From contig JAIQDT010004246.1 in assembly GCA_021521415.1 (NCBI GenBank), positions 124,001-188,000 of the forward strand: 64,000 bases of DNA. Direction: 5' to 3'. This DNA is from Bidens hawaiensis (lineage: Eukaryota > Streptophyta > Magnoliopsida > Asterales > Asteraceae). The notes beneath the pieces were generated by a model. The model searched no databases. It worked only from the letters and a program-made list of their open reading frames with translations, and had not been told where the DNA came from. Shown piece after piece: positions 39,243 to 51,782 of the stretch. A program made the position numbers and the translations under genes. Every line of letters starts with the position of its first letter. Within the stretch, counting starts at the first letter, position 1.

Positions 39243-40352
39243 ATAAAGATATGATAATACTATTCCGCTCGCTTAACGTATCAAACTATCTTAAAAGTTC
39301 AAAATATTTTCGTTAATATTTCCATTTATTTTAATTCGTAATCTTTTACCAACTACAAACTAAACTATATTCCTTTTTTCAAAATGGATTTTCGTTTAAC
39401 GTTCTCATAATATAGATATCAAAATATATAATGTTTATTCTTACTTTACTTGTAAATCTAGCATAAGATATAATTATAATAATAATAATAACTACAACCA
39501 TAATAATGTTGATAATTACACTAATAAAATTAAGATTTTACCCAAACCCCGTCGATCAAATCTGTTATGTCTAGCTTTATTATTTTACTCGTTTGTACAT
39601 TTATATTGGTTATAAACTTAATTATAAGCCATATAGTCGGGAATCATCGCTCGAATCTACCACCGTTTAAATCTATCTCTCATTAATATCTGCATTTCAA
39701 GGTAAATAATATACATCCCCTTTTTACCGTTTTATATATTGGGGGCTTTATGAGTTCATAAGTTAAACTTACTATAGAGTTTCACTACAATTCCAATATA
39801 TGTGTAAACTGAAATTTCTTGATTAGTTGATATGTGAGAATGTGACTATGTGTTTATTTTTGTTGTGGTGGTTGGTATCTCATCCTCATCCTCATCCTCA
39901 TTCTCATTAGTATGATCATACGCCATCGGAGTAACTCGACCGATTGGGACGAGAAAAATGGCCCACTTACTTATTATTGTTACGCTAGTTGTAGTGATTC
40001 TTATTTATCACATGGAATTGCCTTTTTAAATATTATATATACACAAAACTGTAATTAGTTACTCAACTTTATGTTAACAAATATATATATTTTTTCACGC
40101 ATGAAGCGGGTAGCTTTTAGGGATGAAGAATGAAGTTAAAGAGTAGTTTTGGACCTTAGGTTGCATGTCAAATAAAGACGGATTTTTATTTTCTTTTGTA
40201 GTATTTTTTAATTTGAGAACAGTGTTTGTGCCTTTTGGAACTTGATATATAAATGAATAATTTAGATATTGACACGTAATTTTACTTAGTGTCTTCTGGG
40301 CTATGATACAAATATTGTGCGCCAGCATGTTTTGCCGTAGGTTGGGACGTGA
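38666..40352 (+). repeat. Gypsy 3' LTR following the integrase tail
   Basis: Starts TGTAACATTCCGG 40 bases after the pol stop. Contains a C10 run, a GT microsatellite near 39071-39095, a TA run near 39205-39235 and a CTCATC repeat near 39884-39903. The end resembles that of LTR F (TTTTGCCGTAGGTTGGGACGTGA) and then changes directly to copia RNase H, so the last bases are lost. Confidence 0.8.
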
Positions 40353-40662
40353 GAGAAGCTGATTACATTGCTGCATATGCTTGTTATGCACAGGTTCTAT
40401 GGATCCAAAATCATATGCTGTGACTAGAGTTTGAATTTCCTATATACCCCTATTCTCATTGATAATATTGTTGCTATGTTCATTATGAAAAAACCTATGC
40501 AACATTCTAAGGCTAAGCATACTGAGATTAGACATCATTTCTTTAGAGACTGTAATGAAAATGGTTTGATAGAAACGAAGAGGGTTGTGTCCAGTGATAA
40601 TCTAGCAGATTTGTTCACAAAACCGTTGGACAAAACCAGATTTAGTTTTTTATTAAGGCCTT
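40353..40662 (+). pseudogene. Copia RNase H tail (E)
   Basis: Starts within the RNase H catalytic region (EADYIAAYACYAQVLWIQ), breaks at a stop and frameshift near 40423, then continues TPILIDNIVAM, KAKHTEIRHHFFRDC and NLADLFTKPLDKTRF to TAA. A short remnant of a SIRE-like polyprotein; not functional. Confidence 0.85.
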
Positions 40663-41214
40663 AGGCATGATAAATTTTGATGACGTCTAGTTAATGATAT
40701 ATGCTTATGTGTTTCATGCCATCTTTGTCTTTCTTGTGTGCATTTTGTGTGCCTATATTCTTGTTTTTGTTTAAGATGAGAAAAATACAAAAAGATTTTA
40801 ATATTTTTGAGTCGCTAAAAGAAAAATATTTTATTTTGAAACTGAGTCTTTTTATATTCCTATTTAAAATAAAAGGCCAAAACAAATTTTAAAAGTCTCA
40901 AAAGTATTGTTTGAAAAGCATAAGCCTTTGGGGAATGCAAAAGGAGAAATGAAATGATTATTAAGTTAAGAGCTTTGAAGAAGCATTAAAATGTTTTAAA
41001 TGGAAATGTGATCCAACTAAAATGGAAATAATAGTAAATTGACTTTCTACATCTAACATATGGAGTTATTAGGCTAAAAGACTGTAAGTGCAGTCATGGA
41101 TATGTATGGTAGCTTTCTATGATGTGTAAGAACTAGCGTGATATAATACATAATGAATTTGCTACCTTTAATATAGATTTACATTTTGATGAAATATGTA
41201 TCTTTCTATCTTTG
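40663..41214 (+). other. Spacer of E with the conserved core
   Basis: Non-coding. 41061-41128 reads GGAGTTATTAGGCTAAAAG and on to ATGGTAGCTTTCTATG, matching Y 3088-3155 and B 28006-28073. The rest is AT-rich without recognised features. Confidence 0.65.
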
Positions 41215-42604
41215 CTAAAACTGAGTTCCCCGACTAACTTAGTGGGTCGAGCAAGTATGGAATAAAGATGAATCTCAAAGCTTGTTGGTAGGGAGTTATG
41301 AAATTATAGGTCTTACTCCCAGGAAAGTTCAATCAAGGCAAGCTACAATTCCAGAGTATACTTAGTCTGTTGTAATAATCCTAAGTGAAGATTGAAGATA
41401 TTCGAGAAAGAACTTGTTTCCTCGTAGGATCTTTCCAGCATAGTTTTGATTGATCATGAAGATATAGGTTTCTTGAGAGGAATATTTTAACTGGAAAATA
41501 TTCTAAGTAACAGTCTCATCGAAGTAATGTTCTGAGCATACTTAAGGATTACAAGGTCTTAGGAGTACTACTCGACAAAGATGAAGTTTACTAGAAGACC
41601 TTTTACACTTGTAATTATTTTAAAATGTTTTGTAATGTTTAGGGTTTATAGAAGGAATGTCAAGGCCTATAAATAGAATGATCATGTAACATTGATGGAG
41701 CACCTCTTACACCCATTCTGAATATCATTGATTGTCACACCTGAAATCTATTTCTTCTGAAACCCCAAGGTAGCATTTGGTATGCAGGAATGAGAGATGG
41801 AATGGAATAGATCATGTGGGGGAATGAAAAAAAAGGTGTTTAGTTGGTCAATGGAATGGAATCACCAATTGTCATGTTCATTCCATTCCCCCTAAGACAC
41901 CCCAAATTCATTCCATCCACCCCCTATGTTTTTTTTTATTTTTCATTTCATCACTCTTTCACACTATACCACCTCCACCACCCTCCCACCACTACCACCC
42001 ATTTCCCTCTCACCATCACCACCACCACCACTGCTGCTACCGCAAACTACCCACCACCATCATCAACCTGCCACCACCACCAACAGCACCGCCCACCACC
42101 ACAACCACCAACGCCACCATCACCACCTACCGTTACCTCCTATCACCACCACCTATCCACCCATCACCACCAACATCGCATCACGCCCATCACCCACCAC
42201 CATCACTCACTACCATATTTATTTTATTCCAGCTTTTACTAGCACACCAAACAACAAAAAATAATAATTCATTTCATTCTCATATGGTAACCAAACATCT
42301 TAATGGAATGATAATGATCCATTCCATTACCTCGTTCATTCCATTCCCACGCTCATTCCATTATGTTGCTCATTCCATTACCCCATACCAAGAAGACACT
42401 AAGTTTTCCTTGTATCTTTCTGAATATTATTGAGAATAGAAATCTTTTGAGTTTTTGTGTATTTGTTCTTCACTCACTTACTATTATTAGAAACTTACTA
42501 TTTGTGGTTGATTCCACCAGCCACATTCTAGGGGTCTTCATAATTGTGTTATGTGTCTTCTTGTCCGATTATAAGTAATTGTGTGCACGAAATCCGGTCT
42601 TGAC
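41215..42604 (+). repeat. LTR of E with internal insertion
   Basis: Shares with X1 and X2 the order: hairpin (41480-41503), GGTTTATAGAAGGAATG, CCTATAAATAG, GAAATCTTTTGAG, and an ending in CTTGACA. The start is approximate because the first bases are too diverged. Split by the element at 41771-42392. Confidence 0.7.
41771..42392. mobile_element. MITE-like inverted-repeat insertion
   Basis: Ends TTTGGTATGCAGGAATG and (inverted) TTGGTATGGGGTAATGG, then GGAATGGAAT / ATTCCATTCC repeats at both sides; the centre is a CCACCA-rich microsatellite (41965-42215). It interrupts an LTR. Superfamily and exact target duplication are unresolved. The Pro/His/Thr-rich frames in it come from the microsatellite. 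Confidence 0.6.
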
Positions 42605-45181
42605 AAATGAGTTATTCTTTGGATACCAAATTCCCAAGTCTGGCTTGCCCTTCAAATATCTTAATATTCTCTTGACTGCCAACATATGTGAGATGTTAGG
42701 ATTTGCTTGAAATCTTGCACACATACATACAACAAAAATGATGTCATGTCTGGATGCTGTCAAATATATCAAAGATCCAATCTTGGCTCTGTATTCATGT
42801 TGATCAACTGACTCCCTCTTTTCATCAGCTACCATCTTTTCATGTGTATCCATTAGGGTATAAACAGTCTTCACATCATTATATTTGAACTTAGTAAGAA
42901 TTTCCTTCACATACTTGGCCTGGTTGATGAATATTTTATCTTCCTTTTGTTGTACTTGCAAACCAAAAATGAAGTTCATTTCTCCCATAGAGCTCATACT
43001 ATACTTCGATTTCATGACATATTCAAACTCCTTGCACATCCTATCATCAATTAAACCAAAGATGATGTCATCCACATAAACTTGAAGAATTAGCAATTAT
43101 TTGCCTTTCCTATTGTAGAATAAAGTATTGCCAATAATTCCTCAGCATAAACCATGTCAAGCAGGTGGTTTGGCAACTTATTATACCACGCTCTTGGATC
43201 TTGATGTAAACCTTAAAGAGCTATACTTAGTCTAAGACACTTCTTCAAAATATATTTCATCTTCTTGCAAATATCCTACTAGATCCCAAACATGTAGATC
43301 TCTATAATTCTGCAAGTTCTTCCTACATTTCTTCAATCCAACAATTATCTTTGAGAGCCTACTCAACATTCTTAGGCTCAATTTGGGATAGAAAGCAAGA
43401 AAACAAGCAGATATTTGTAGTTAAGATCCACTTATGGTAACTCTTTCATGTAGATCACCAATAATGTTTTCAAGTGGATGATCTCTATGCACAACAATTT
43501 ACATAATTGGTCTTGTAGTCATTTCAGAATCAAGATTGGTAGTGTTCATATCTAGTTCTTCATTTGAATTATCTGAACTTGTTGAGCTTGAAGGAATATC
43601 ATTGTTGATAATGGGATCACAACTGCAGCAGTAACAACTAGATTTTCTTGGTCGTAGCTTCAATGTTAATTTATGGATTTCCCTCAAAGTTGTTAGTTGG
43701 TACCTCATATTCTTCAAGATCACCTTGCTTCTTCTTGACAAACTAAAATTTTAAATCAGCAACTTTAGACCAAATCTTGTCCATATCCGACTTGAATTCT
43801 TGAGTTGCTTCACGGAATGTTGTCTGATAACCACTTGGATCAATGTCTTCGAGATATATATTTAAAGATTTGATGAGCTTCTCAAGGTAAAAAAAACAAC
43901 TTGGGCCATCAACATTGTTGAATTGATTTTCATTTAATACGATGTCAGATGATTCAATCACACTCAAATGATCTTTCACATAAAATTATGTAAGCTTTGG
44001 AGTGTGAAGAATATCTAACAAAAAGATTTAGCTGGAAATTCGTTCAAATAGTATTTAGTGTTCGAAAGTGAACATATAGAGCCAAAAGGCTTTAAGAACT
44101 TGATGTAGAGCTTTATTTTGAACAAAAATCTCGTAAGGAGTTTTTGTTATGATGCTTGTTGAGAAGTACCGTATTTTGAACATAACAAGTTGTGTTGATA
44201 TCTTCAACCCAAAAAGAGACATGTAGATTAGCATCAGTAATCATGGTTCTTGTTGCTTCAATTAAAGTTTTCTTTCTTCTCTTAGTAACACCATTTTTTT
44301 TCAAGAGTTCTAGAAGTACTGAATTGCTATAAAATACCCTTTTCATTACAAAACTTCAAACATGACTCTATTTTTAAACTCTGTACCATTATCACTACTC
44401 ATAAACTTAATCCTCTTTTCTAGTTGGTTTTCAATCCTTGTAAGACAGCGTTTGATTAGCTTGTCAGTTTCATCTTTACCAGTAAGAAAGTTTACCATGT
44501 GAATCTTGAGAAATCATCAACGATCACAAGACAGTCTAGCTTCTTTCCAATATTTGGAACACTTACAAGACCAAAGAGATCCATATGAAGAATCTCAAGC
44601 ACTTGATCAATAGTATTCATGAGCTTGGTCTTGTGTGATGATTTGGGTTGTTTTGCTTTCAAGCATGAGGAACATTTGTCTTCAATTTAGAGCTCTCTAG
44701 TAGGTAAACCAATCACATGCTCACCCTTAACTAATTTGTTCATGTTCTTGAAATTTACATGACACAAATTACTATGCCAAAGTCTGATTCATTTTCTATA
44801 GCCTTGGAAACAAAACATGCATCACCTCTGGAAAACTCATTGAAATTACCATTTCTTGGTGCCATCATCATTATCATTTCTAGAGGTATAACAAACTCTG
44901 GTTTCAAGATATAACAATGATTATCATTAAATCCCATTTTATAACCTTTATCACAAACCTGTGAAATACTCAACAGGTTGAATTGAATCCCTTCAGCATA
45001 ATACACATTGTCAAATGATACTCTATAGTTAAATTCCTTTACCCACAATCATTCCTCCTTTCTCATCACTGCCAAATGCAACATGACCTTCATAATTCCC
45101 CAATGATCACTTGTAACATGTCATATGCATGGACCAGCCACTATCCATGAACCATATGTCTTCCACACCCCTGGATTGTTC
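42605..45181 (-). pseudogene. Copia pol, decayed (D)
   Basis: Recognisable in order: protease IWFMDSGWSMHMTC (the usual CSRH changed to WSMH), VYYAEGIQFNLLSISQVCDKGY, integrase pieces including KKTLIEATRTM, a linker, and RT with VYVDDIIFGL, GEMNFIFGLQV, IGSLIYLTASRHDIIF and ILRYLKGKPDLGIWYPK, where E cuts it. At least six frame breaks. Relative to B, the RNase H third of the RT-RNase H part is missing. Confidence 0.9.
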
Positions 45182-45205
45182 CTGCACAAAAATAGAAAAT
45201 TATTT
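45182..45205 (-). promoter_or_regulatory. Predicted 3' splice site at the gag/pol boundary (D)
   Basis: Minus strand TTTTCTATTTTTGTGCAG then GAACAATCC, with pol coding from there. Same layout as B. Confidence 0.45.
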
Positions 45206-48147
45206 GTGTTTGAGAGAAACACAAGCCAATGAGGCTTGTTTCCTCTCTAAAGCTTAGATAACTGAATCCTCTGGACTCATGATCATAAATCATCAATCTT
45301 CAATCTCTTTACACAATTTGAAGCATAATCAGGCTTATTATCACCATTGACAATAACAGTCATCCTTTCTTCAATAGTCTTCTTCTTGACCCAACTAAAT
45401 CACTTAGAATCCTTGCCACAACTCATCAAATAGTTATCATGCTTTTTGTCATCATTTGAAATTTATGGTTTGACAGAATTGACAATTTTATCACTCTTCT
45501 CAGCAACCGTTTTCATTGAAACCTTCTTCACTTCTTAGGTGTCATAACATCTTCCCTTATTAAAACTTCAAATGTTGTTTCTTTGGTTCAATTACAACAG
45601 ACTACTTTTCACTTTTACATCACCCTTCTCTTTCAATTCCTTACCCATATCAAGATAAGCATTATACTTCTTCTTATACAAACCAAAATCTAGACCAGAC
45701 TTCTTTGAATCTGGTAAGTCAAATGGCTTTGAATCATTTTTGTACCGACAAGAATCAGTGTAATGTTCATACACCTCGGAAAACTTACACCACACTTTCC
45801 CATAAATTCCCAACTCTTCATTGCTAAAACTTGTGCTTGACCCTCTCTTGAACTTATCACATGGTCTTGGCATTTTCACACCAATGGTTTTCTGGTGACC
45901 AAAGAGTTTGTTGTAATCCACATGAATATGAGCTAAGAAATTAACCTTCTCATCTTGTTGTGGTTTGCTCTCTTTCTTGAAATTGATTTTCTATAGTGGT
46001 TTTCACTTGCCACTACAAGGTCTGTCCTTTTAGGAAAAATCTGAGGATCTTTCTTTAGTGACTGCTTTGGTGATTTATTCGGTGATTTCTTCTTGATTGA
46101 CTCTGAAGTCCTTTGCTGTGAACTTGAACTGTGATTTTGTGAACATTTGTAGTTGTAACAACTTGAGAAATGGGGTACCATCTTCACTTGAAGTATTCTT
46201 CTCATTTACACTATTCTCACTTGACTCTTCAACACTTCTCTTTTCATTTGAAATGTTTTGAGACTTTGTCATTTGAGAAATCAGATTTTGTTTCAGATAA
46301 TGCAAACTCGCCACTTTTGCTCACAATCACACTGTCCTAGTTCTTCACAAACTCCTTCTTATCTTCTAAACAGTTTTGAATTGACTTAAATAGGCTTCTT
46401 TTTGTTCTTTGTCAATCTTCAAAGAGTAGTTATCATTGAAAGAAGGAGGAACTGATTTGTACGTATCCTCTAGTTTAACTTCCGGCATCTTTCCAATGAT
46501 GTTTCATGATGAATCAAGGTTCTTGAGAAAATTGATTTGAACCTCCAACTCAGTACGTTTCAACTTTTCATCAGTAAACATCTTTTTTAACCAATCAATA
46601 TCCACTCTATATCTTGATTGCAACCTTAAACCTTCTACACAATCATCTTCTGCATTTTTTATATGTTGTTCATATGTCTTCTCACTCTCTTCATATACAC
46701 CTCAATAATCCTATTCTTCTTGCCGATTTTAGCCTTTTAAGCTTCCATTTTCTTTCCTTAATTCATCAATGAAAGGTTTAAATCAGAAATAGAAGGATCA
46801 AGAAGTACCTTTGATGAAGATTCAACATCATTCTTAATACCAGCCATCAAAGCAGCATTTTCTCTTGCTATTGCTTTAGCAAGATTGCTCCAATCAAAGT
46901 CACCATCTGGTGGTTTATGTGCAACTAAAATATTCCCTTGATCTCTTTGTTGTTTTTTGATTCATTTTCCCTTGATTGTTATACTTCTTGGATAGATTAC
47001 GCTCTCTAGCAAAGTGTCTAGGTTGTTGACAGTTATAACAAATTTCTTTTGACTTGTCAAACCCAGTTTTGTCACTTGGACCAGCAAAACATGATCTACA
47101 TTTTCTATTGTAGAATCTATTTGTTCTCAAAGCCAACATTGCATCCTGTCACTTTATATCCATATGATCTGAATCATCACAATCAATATGTTCAAGGTCA
47201 TCTTTAATGACACTTGTAAGAATTAAAATTTTGGGCACAAAATCATTGTATGACTCTGTAAACATAGAGAACAAAGCTTGATATTCATTACTTGTGCTGG
47301 AGGACTTGAGCTTGATGGTGCTTGAACACTTGTTGTATAAGTTGTTTCTACATCTTCAATCATTTGTACATTGAATCTTGGTTGGCTTGAACTTACATAA
47401 GGCTCAAATGCAACTGGAAAGATCTTTGGTGATTCAACAAATTTTGCAGGCTCCTCAATAATAGGAATCTACTGTAGAGACCTCATGTTCATGCTTCCCA
47501 TAAGAGAAATTAAAGCATTAGCCACAAGAAAACTTGGCTTGTCTTACTTGATCATGTTGTTGTCGATCATCTCAGTTTTAGAAGCTTGAAGAAAAGTTGA
47601 CTCCATCCCATTTCATAGTTGGGAAATATGTCTTTTCTTTAATGAACTTTGCAGCAGTGTACCATTCTCTAGACAATGATGAAAACTTCTCGTTAAGATC
47701 ATTATCAGTATACTGCAAATCTGTGGTCTTTATCTCACAATAGCCACAAACCTCTGAAGTACAGAGTACAGCCTTCCACCTGGTTTAAACTTAAACCTAT
47801 CTGTTTGTTGTATGTCTTTCTTTATCTCCTTTAACTTCACATTACCCTCGAACATATCAATAACAAAATCATACATGGCCTTTGCAGAAGTATGATGTTG
47901 AACACTTGTAAGAATTTCTCATGATAACCCTAATTTTAACATAGACGAGGCCTTTTCATCTCTTCTTCTCATTGTTCTTTCAACTACTTGATTAGGAGCT
48001 TGACCAAACTCATGTGCATAAGGACCTTCCTTAATAGATTTTCACGCATCTGGATCATTATTGTTAATATATACATGGAACATAACTTTCCATTTGATGT
48101 AATTGAATTGGAATCTTGTTAGTAGACACTTCTTGGCCCAAATCCAT
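45206..48147 (-). pseudogene. Long Sirevirus-type gag, decayed (D)
   Basis: Starts MDLGQEVSTNKIP, parallel to MSGYEEQEVSTNKIP of X2 but with about sixteen codons missing soon after. First knuckle CYNCQQPRHFARER (46990-47050) has lost its last cysteine to arginine; the second reads WCKFSEVYEHYTDSC with its first Cys-x2-Cys damaged. Low-complexity Lys/Ser-rich C-terminal part. Numerous frameshifts. Confidence 0.85.
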
Positions 48148-48572
48148 TTTGTTTGAGTTTTGTAAATAAATTAACAATATTTTTGTGTTTTTGGTTATAA
48201 TTTAAAAACAACAATAAACTCTAAAAGTATGAAAAATTCAAATTACTAAAGAAATTGTTTAAAAACTTGTAGATCTGGCTTGAGCAAGCCATATCTGAGA
48301 AAAACAGAGTTGTAAAATGAATTCTAACCAAGATCTATATGAAATAATAGGTAAAAAAAAAGTAGATCAAGGATTACAATACTTTTTAACCTTCAAATAT
48401 TGCAGATCTAAAGCAAAATGCACAGAACAGCTTGAGTGACGTCACTTTCTAATGGAACAGTGCTCAGATGACGTCATCATCTTCAATTGTACACAATTTC
48501 GGCTCAAATTTTACAAATCCGGTGTCGAAACACTATTTCAGCAACTCAATTGGTCTTCAACAAGCTAAACCA
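48148..48572 (-). other. Leader and PBS remnant of D
   Basis: Next to the LTR the minus strand reads TGGTTTAGCTTGTTG where X2 has TGGTATCAGAGCTTGTT; thus a decayed PBS. The remainder has no recognised feature. Confidence 0.5.
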
Positions 48573-49587
48573 GTCAGGACCGAGTTTCTTGATCAAACAA
48601 TAACGGACAAGAACAAATACACGAAACAGTAATAGTGAAGACCACTAACTATAGACGACGGAATCAACTATAATTAGTAAGTTGCTAAATAAAGAAATGA
48701 CATAATATCAACAAACTAAAAAGATTTTCATTGCATTAATTGATAATCAATAAGGTACAAGGAAATATTAGGGTTTGAAGGAATGTCGACATGAAATTCA
48801 ATATACTCAGGTGAATAAAGTGTGCAGAGGTGTCCCATCAATGATACCTAACATTCTTTATAGGGGACTTGACATTCCTTCTAGAAATCATAATCATTAG
48901 TGAAAACAGAAAAAATATACAAATGTAAAAGGTCTTCGATCAAACTATATCATGAGGAGCATGGCTCCTTTGACCTTGTAATCTTCAAGTATGCTCGGGA
49001 TTTAATTTGAGCAGGAAAACAGTTAGAATATTTACAACGGGTATTCCTCTCTAGAAAGCTTCATCTTCTCAACCATACCAACTTTGATCGGATACGCTAC
49101 CACGAGCAAGAAAGTTCTTGCTCGGATCACTTCAGTCTTGACTTAGACTTTTTAGAACAAACCAAGTATGCTCGGGTACTATAGGCTTGCCCGACACCGA
49201 ACTTTGTTCGGGGGTAAAACTTAGTTATTTCCGTAAATCCTGGCAAGCTTGTTTGTGAACCTCTTTATTACAAGTTGTGCTCGGCCCAGTAAGTTGCTCG
49301 GGAAATTAGTTCAACAAAAGTCACTTCACAAATTTGCTCGTTAGTAAGAACATTCCTTGCTCGACAAAGTGGAGTTCGCTCAAACTCAAAATTTAGAAGA
49401 TTATAGAAGACCATCCTGCTTGGGTAAGGATATCTTGATCGAGGAAGTAATTACCTTGCTCGGAGTGCATGAGCTTGCTCGGAAACCATACTTTGCCAAT
49501 TCTAGAGAGGTTGAGAATATTTTAATCATACCTTTAGACCCAAAAGTGACATACCAATATCTAGCTCATTTGTTTTGTCAAACAACA
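48573..49587 (-). repeat. 5' LTR of D (X group)
   Basis: Minus strand starts TGTTGTTTGAC and ends CGGTCCTGAC. Contains many CCGAGCAAGG-like motifs, a CCTATAAAG box near 48858-48866 and TTCTCAACCTC near its start as in X1 and X2. Confidence 0.8.
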
Positions 49588-49618
49588 ATTAATATTTAAA
49601 CACCATTTTAGTCTCATA

Positions 49619-51767
49619 TGTAACAACTCGGATTTTTTTGTTTATTATTTTGTTAAGCGTTAGCCGACTCGTTTCTATGATCGGATAATTTAATCAATAA
49701 ATTATCGCATTTATCGAGTTATTATTATTGTTTATTATATTTATTTAATTTATCAATATAACTTTCAATTATATACATTTTTACCCCTAATCTTAAGATT
49801 TAATTCGATATGTATCCACACTTAAAGTTCAAGGGTCTTTGTGAAAATCTGTAATATGATTATATTATTATATTTAACCGTAAACCCAAACCCATATCCA
49901 GTTCCCAGAACCATATACAGTTCATAACACTTAACCTGGTTGATTTCGTGCACCAAAATACTCATGTTATACATGGAATTGATCATAACAAATCGTTCAC
50001 CTTGCCTAATTGAAATTCACTAATGTTTTAATTAGAGAATAAGATAAAAAACGATTTTGTTTGCATTATTAAACTAACCGTCATTGCGATTTGGTATTAT
50101 ACCAATTAGATATCATAACAACACAATTAAACTCGTCTGCATCTCCACTATGATCTCACGAATCAAAGCCCCATAGTTAATTACATTGTAACAACCTGCC
50201 TCTAACATACCCAGTCCACGTCTCTGCAGTTCGTAGTTTAATCAGTTGTGCAATCAATTAAACATCGTTTAAGGTAATTCATGTGTGTTTCCAGTTCATC
50301 TTTAAGACATCTACAATAATCCCAAGATCAGTCGGGCTAACATCAAACTTTTTGGCCAATTGAATTTGTTAGGGTTCATGTGGATTTGGGATCAAGTTGT
50401 TTATGTATATAAATAATTGTTTTCATCTAACACTTGAGTTAGTCACCAGCCCAGTTGGCTGGTGCATTCTGGTTAAGTCATGTGGACGGCTGGGGGGCGC
50501 GGGTTCAAGTCTCACCCAGTCCGTTTTTTTGGAAGTTTTATTATATTATTATTTTAATTATATTTAATTAATAAAACACGTTATAATTGATATAAAACGG
50601 TTAATTAATTAATATTTTATCGTAACCAGCTTGTTTAGTTTGTCGTTTTCCACACTTCTTATTTAACCCATACATCTATATCTATATATATATATACATA
50701 TCTGTGTGTGTGCAAATATTTTATAAATTAAGTATTTTAACAAATATAATTATAATAAATATGTTAGATAAGTCTTTAATTTAAAATGAATATTTAAAAC
50801 ATTATTACATAACATATTCAAATATAATTAGTGGTCTAAGTATTTTATGAATTAGTATAGTTTGTATAATATTTGTACAAATCAAAGTAATCTTTATAAA
50901 TAATAATAACTAAAATAATTAATTATTTTCACAAATACACCCGATAATCATCAACTCCCGAATCTTTATAGGACCCATCTTAATTCATGTTTTCGTAATC
51001 ATTCGTAACTAGGGTCGTTTAATGGTAATCCTCGAAGTGTGTGATACCATATCTCTTATACTTGTCGAATCATTCCTTATTTACTTTTTGATAAGGTGAG
51101 TAACTCATTCCCCTATTTTTACTCATTTTCAATTGTTTTGGTGACATAAGCGTATCTTACAGTATTTACATATTATTCAGTATTCTCATTAGCAGACTAT
51201 TAATCCTTGTGTGCATATCAATTATTTGTCTAACTTGATATATGTCTAATTGGTTATTTGAACGCATTCAGAGAGTTCCATCATAATCAAATTAATAGTA
51301 TGAACATAACGTTGTCGTAGTAGCCAAAGCTAACTTCGCAAGGCAATGGTTTTACCGACACTCATTATTTGCTCATTGGCTTAATCGTTTATCTCATAAA
51401 GGACGGTTTTGCTCTTTTACATTACATTATATTATATTTAACCAACTTATGTTTTACTCACTCAACCTTGTGTTGACAAATCTACTCTATTTTATACGCA
51501 TATGCAGGTTTTCGTTTGAATTGATTGCAAATTGGTGAATAATTTATGGATGCTTTTAAGCTAGAAGAAACTTATCAATACTTAATTTAACATTGAATTT
51601 GAATTTATATTATTGCTTTTATATCAAGATTATGTAAATTGTTTATTTGAATTGTTTGAATATTTAATTAAAGTTAATAGATATTGTCACTTTTTAATAT
51701 TGTCACTTAAGAGTTGTGAACAATCAGTTTGCGTCCCGGCATTTTCGCCTTTGGTTGGGGTGTGACA
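49619..51767 (+). repeat. 5' LTR of F
   Basis: TGTAACAACTCGG to GGGTGTGACA, followed by the PBS. Matches the sequence from 62871 onward. Contains a tRNA-like segment and AT microsatellites; otherwise no feature. Confidence 0.9.
50441..50530 (+). other. tRNA-like sequence with Pol III boxes
   Basis: CAGCCCAGTTGG (50447-50458) matches box A and GGTTCAAGTCT (50502-50512) matches box B, 44 bases apart, followed by a T7 run that could end Pol III transcription. The acceptor stem and anticodon arm are not convincing, so it is a tRNA relic or SINE head. In the 3' LTR the box A half is deleted. Confidence 0.5.
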
Positions 51768-51770
51768 GAT

Positions 51771-51782
51771 TGATATCAGAGC
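51771..51782 (+). other. Primer-binding site of F
   Basis: TGATATCAGAGC: one mismatch to the tRNA-iMet complement, three bases after the LTR. Confidence 0.85.

Larger units (their letters stand above)
40353..42604 (+). mobile_element. Copia element E, 3' end
   Basis: RNase H tail, short spacer, LTR of the X group. The LTR end (GGTCTTGACA) abuts D pol sequence on the opposite strand, so E lies within D. No downstream gene lies between pol and LTR. Confidence 0.75.
42605..49587 (-). mobile_element. Copia element D, decayed
   Basis: Minus strand: 5' LTR 48573-49587, remnants of a PBS, gag and pol with many stops and frameshifts; RNase H and 3' LTR removed at the junction with E. Gag is closest to X2 gag. 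Confidence 0.85.

Noticed and set aside
41844..42264. Pro/His/Thr-rich proteins
   Set aside because: Product of a CCACCA microsatellite in the MITE-like insert, open in more than one frame.
50441..50521. Functional tRNA gene
   Set aside because: Box A and B are good, but no acceptor stem or anticodon arm can be drawn with confidence.
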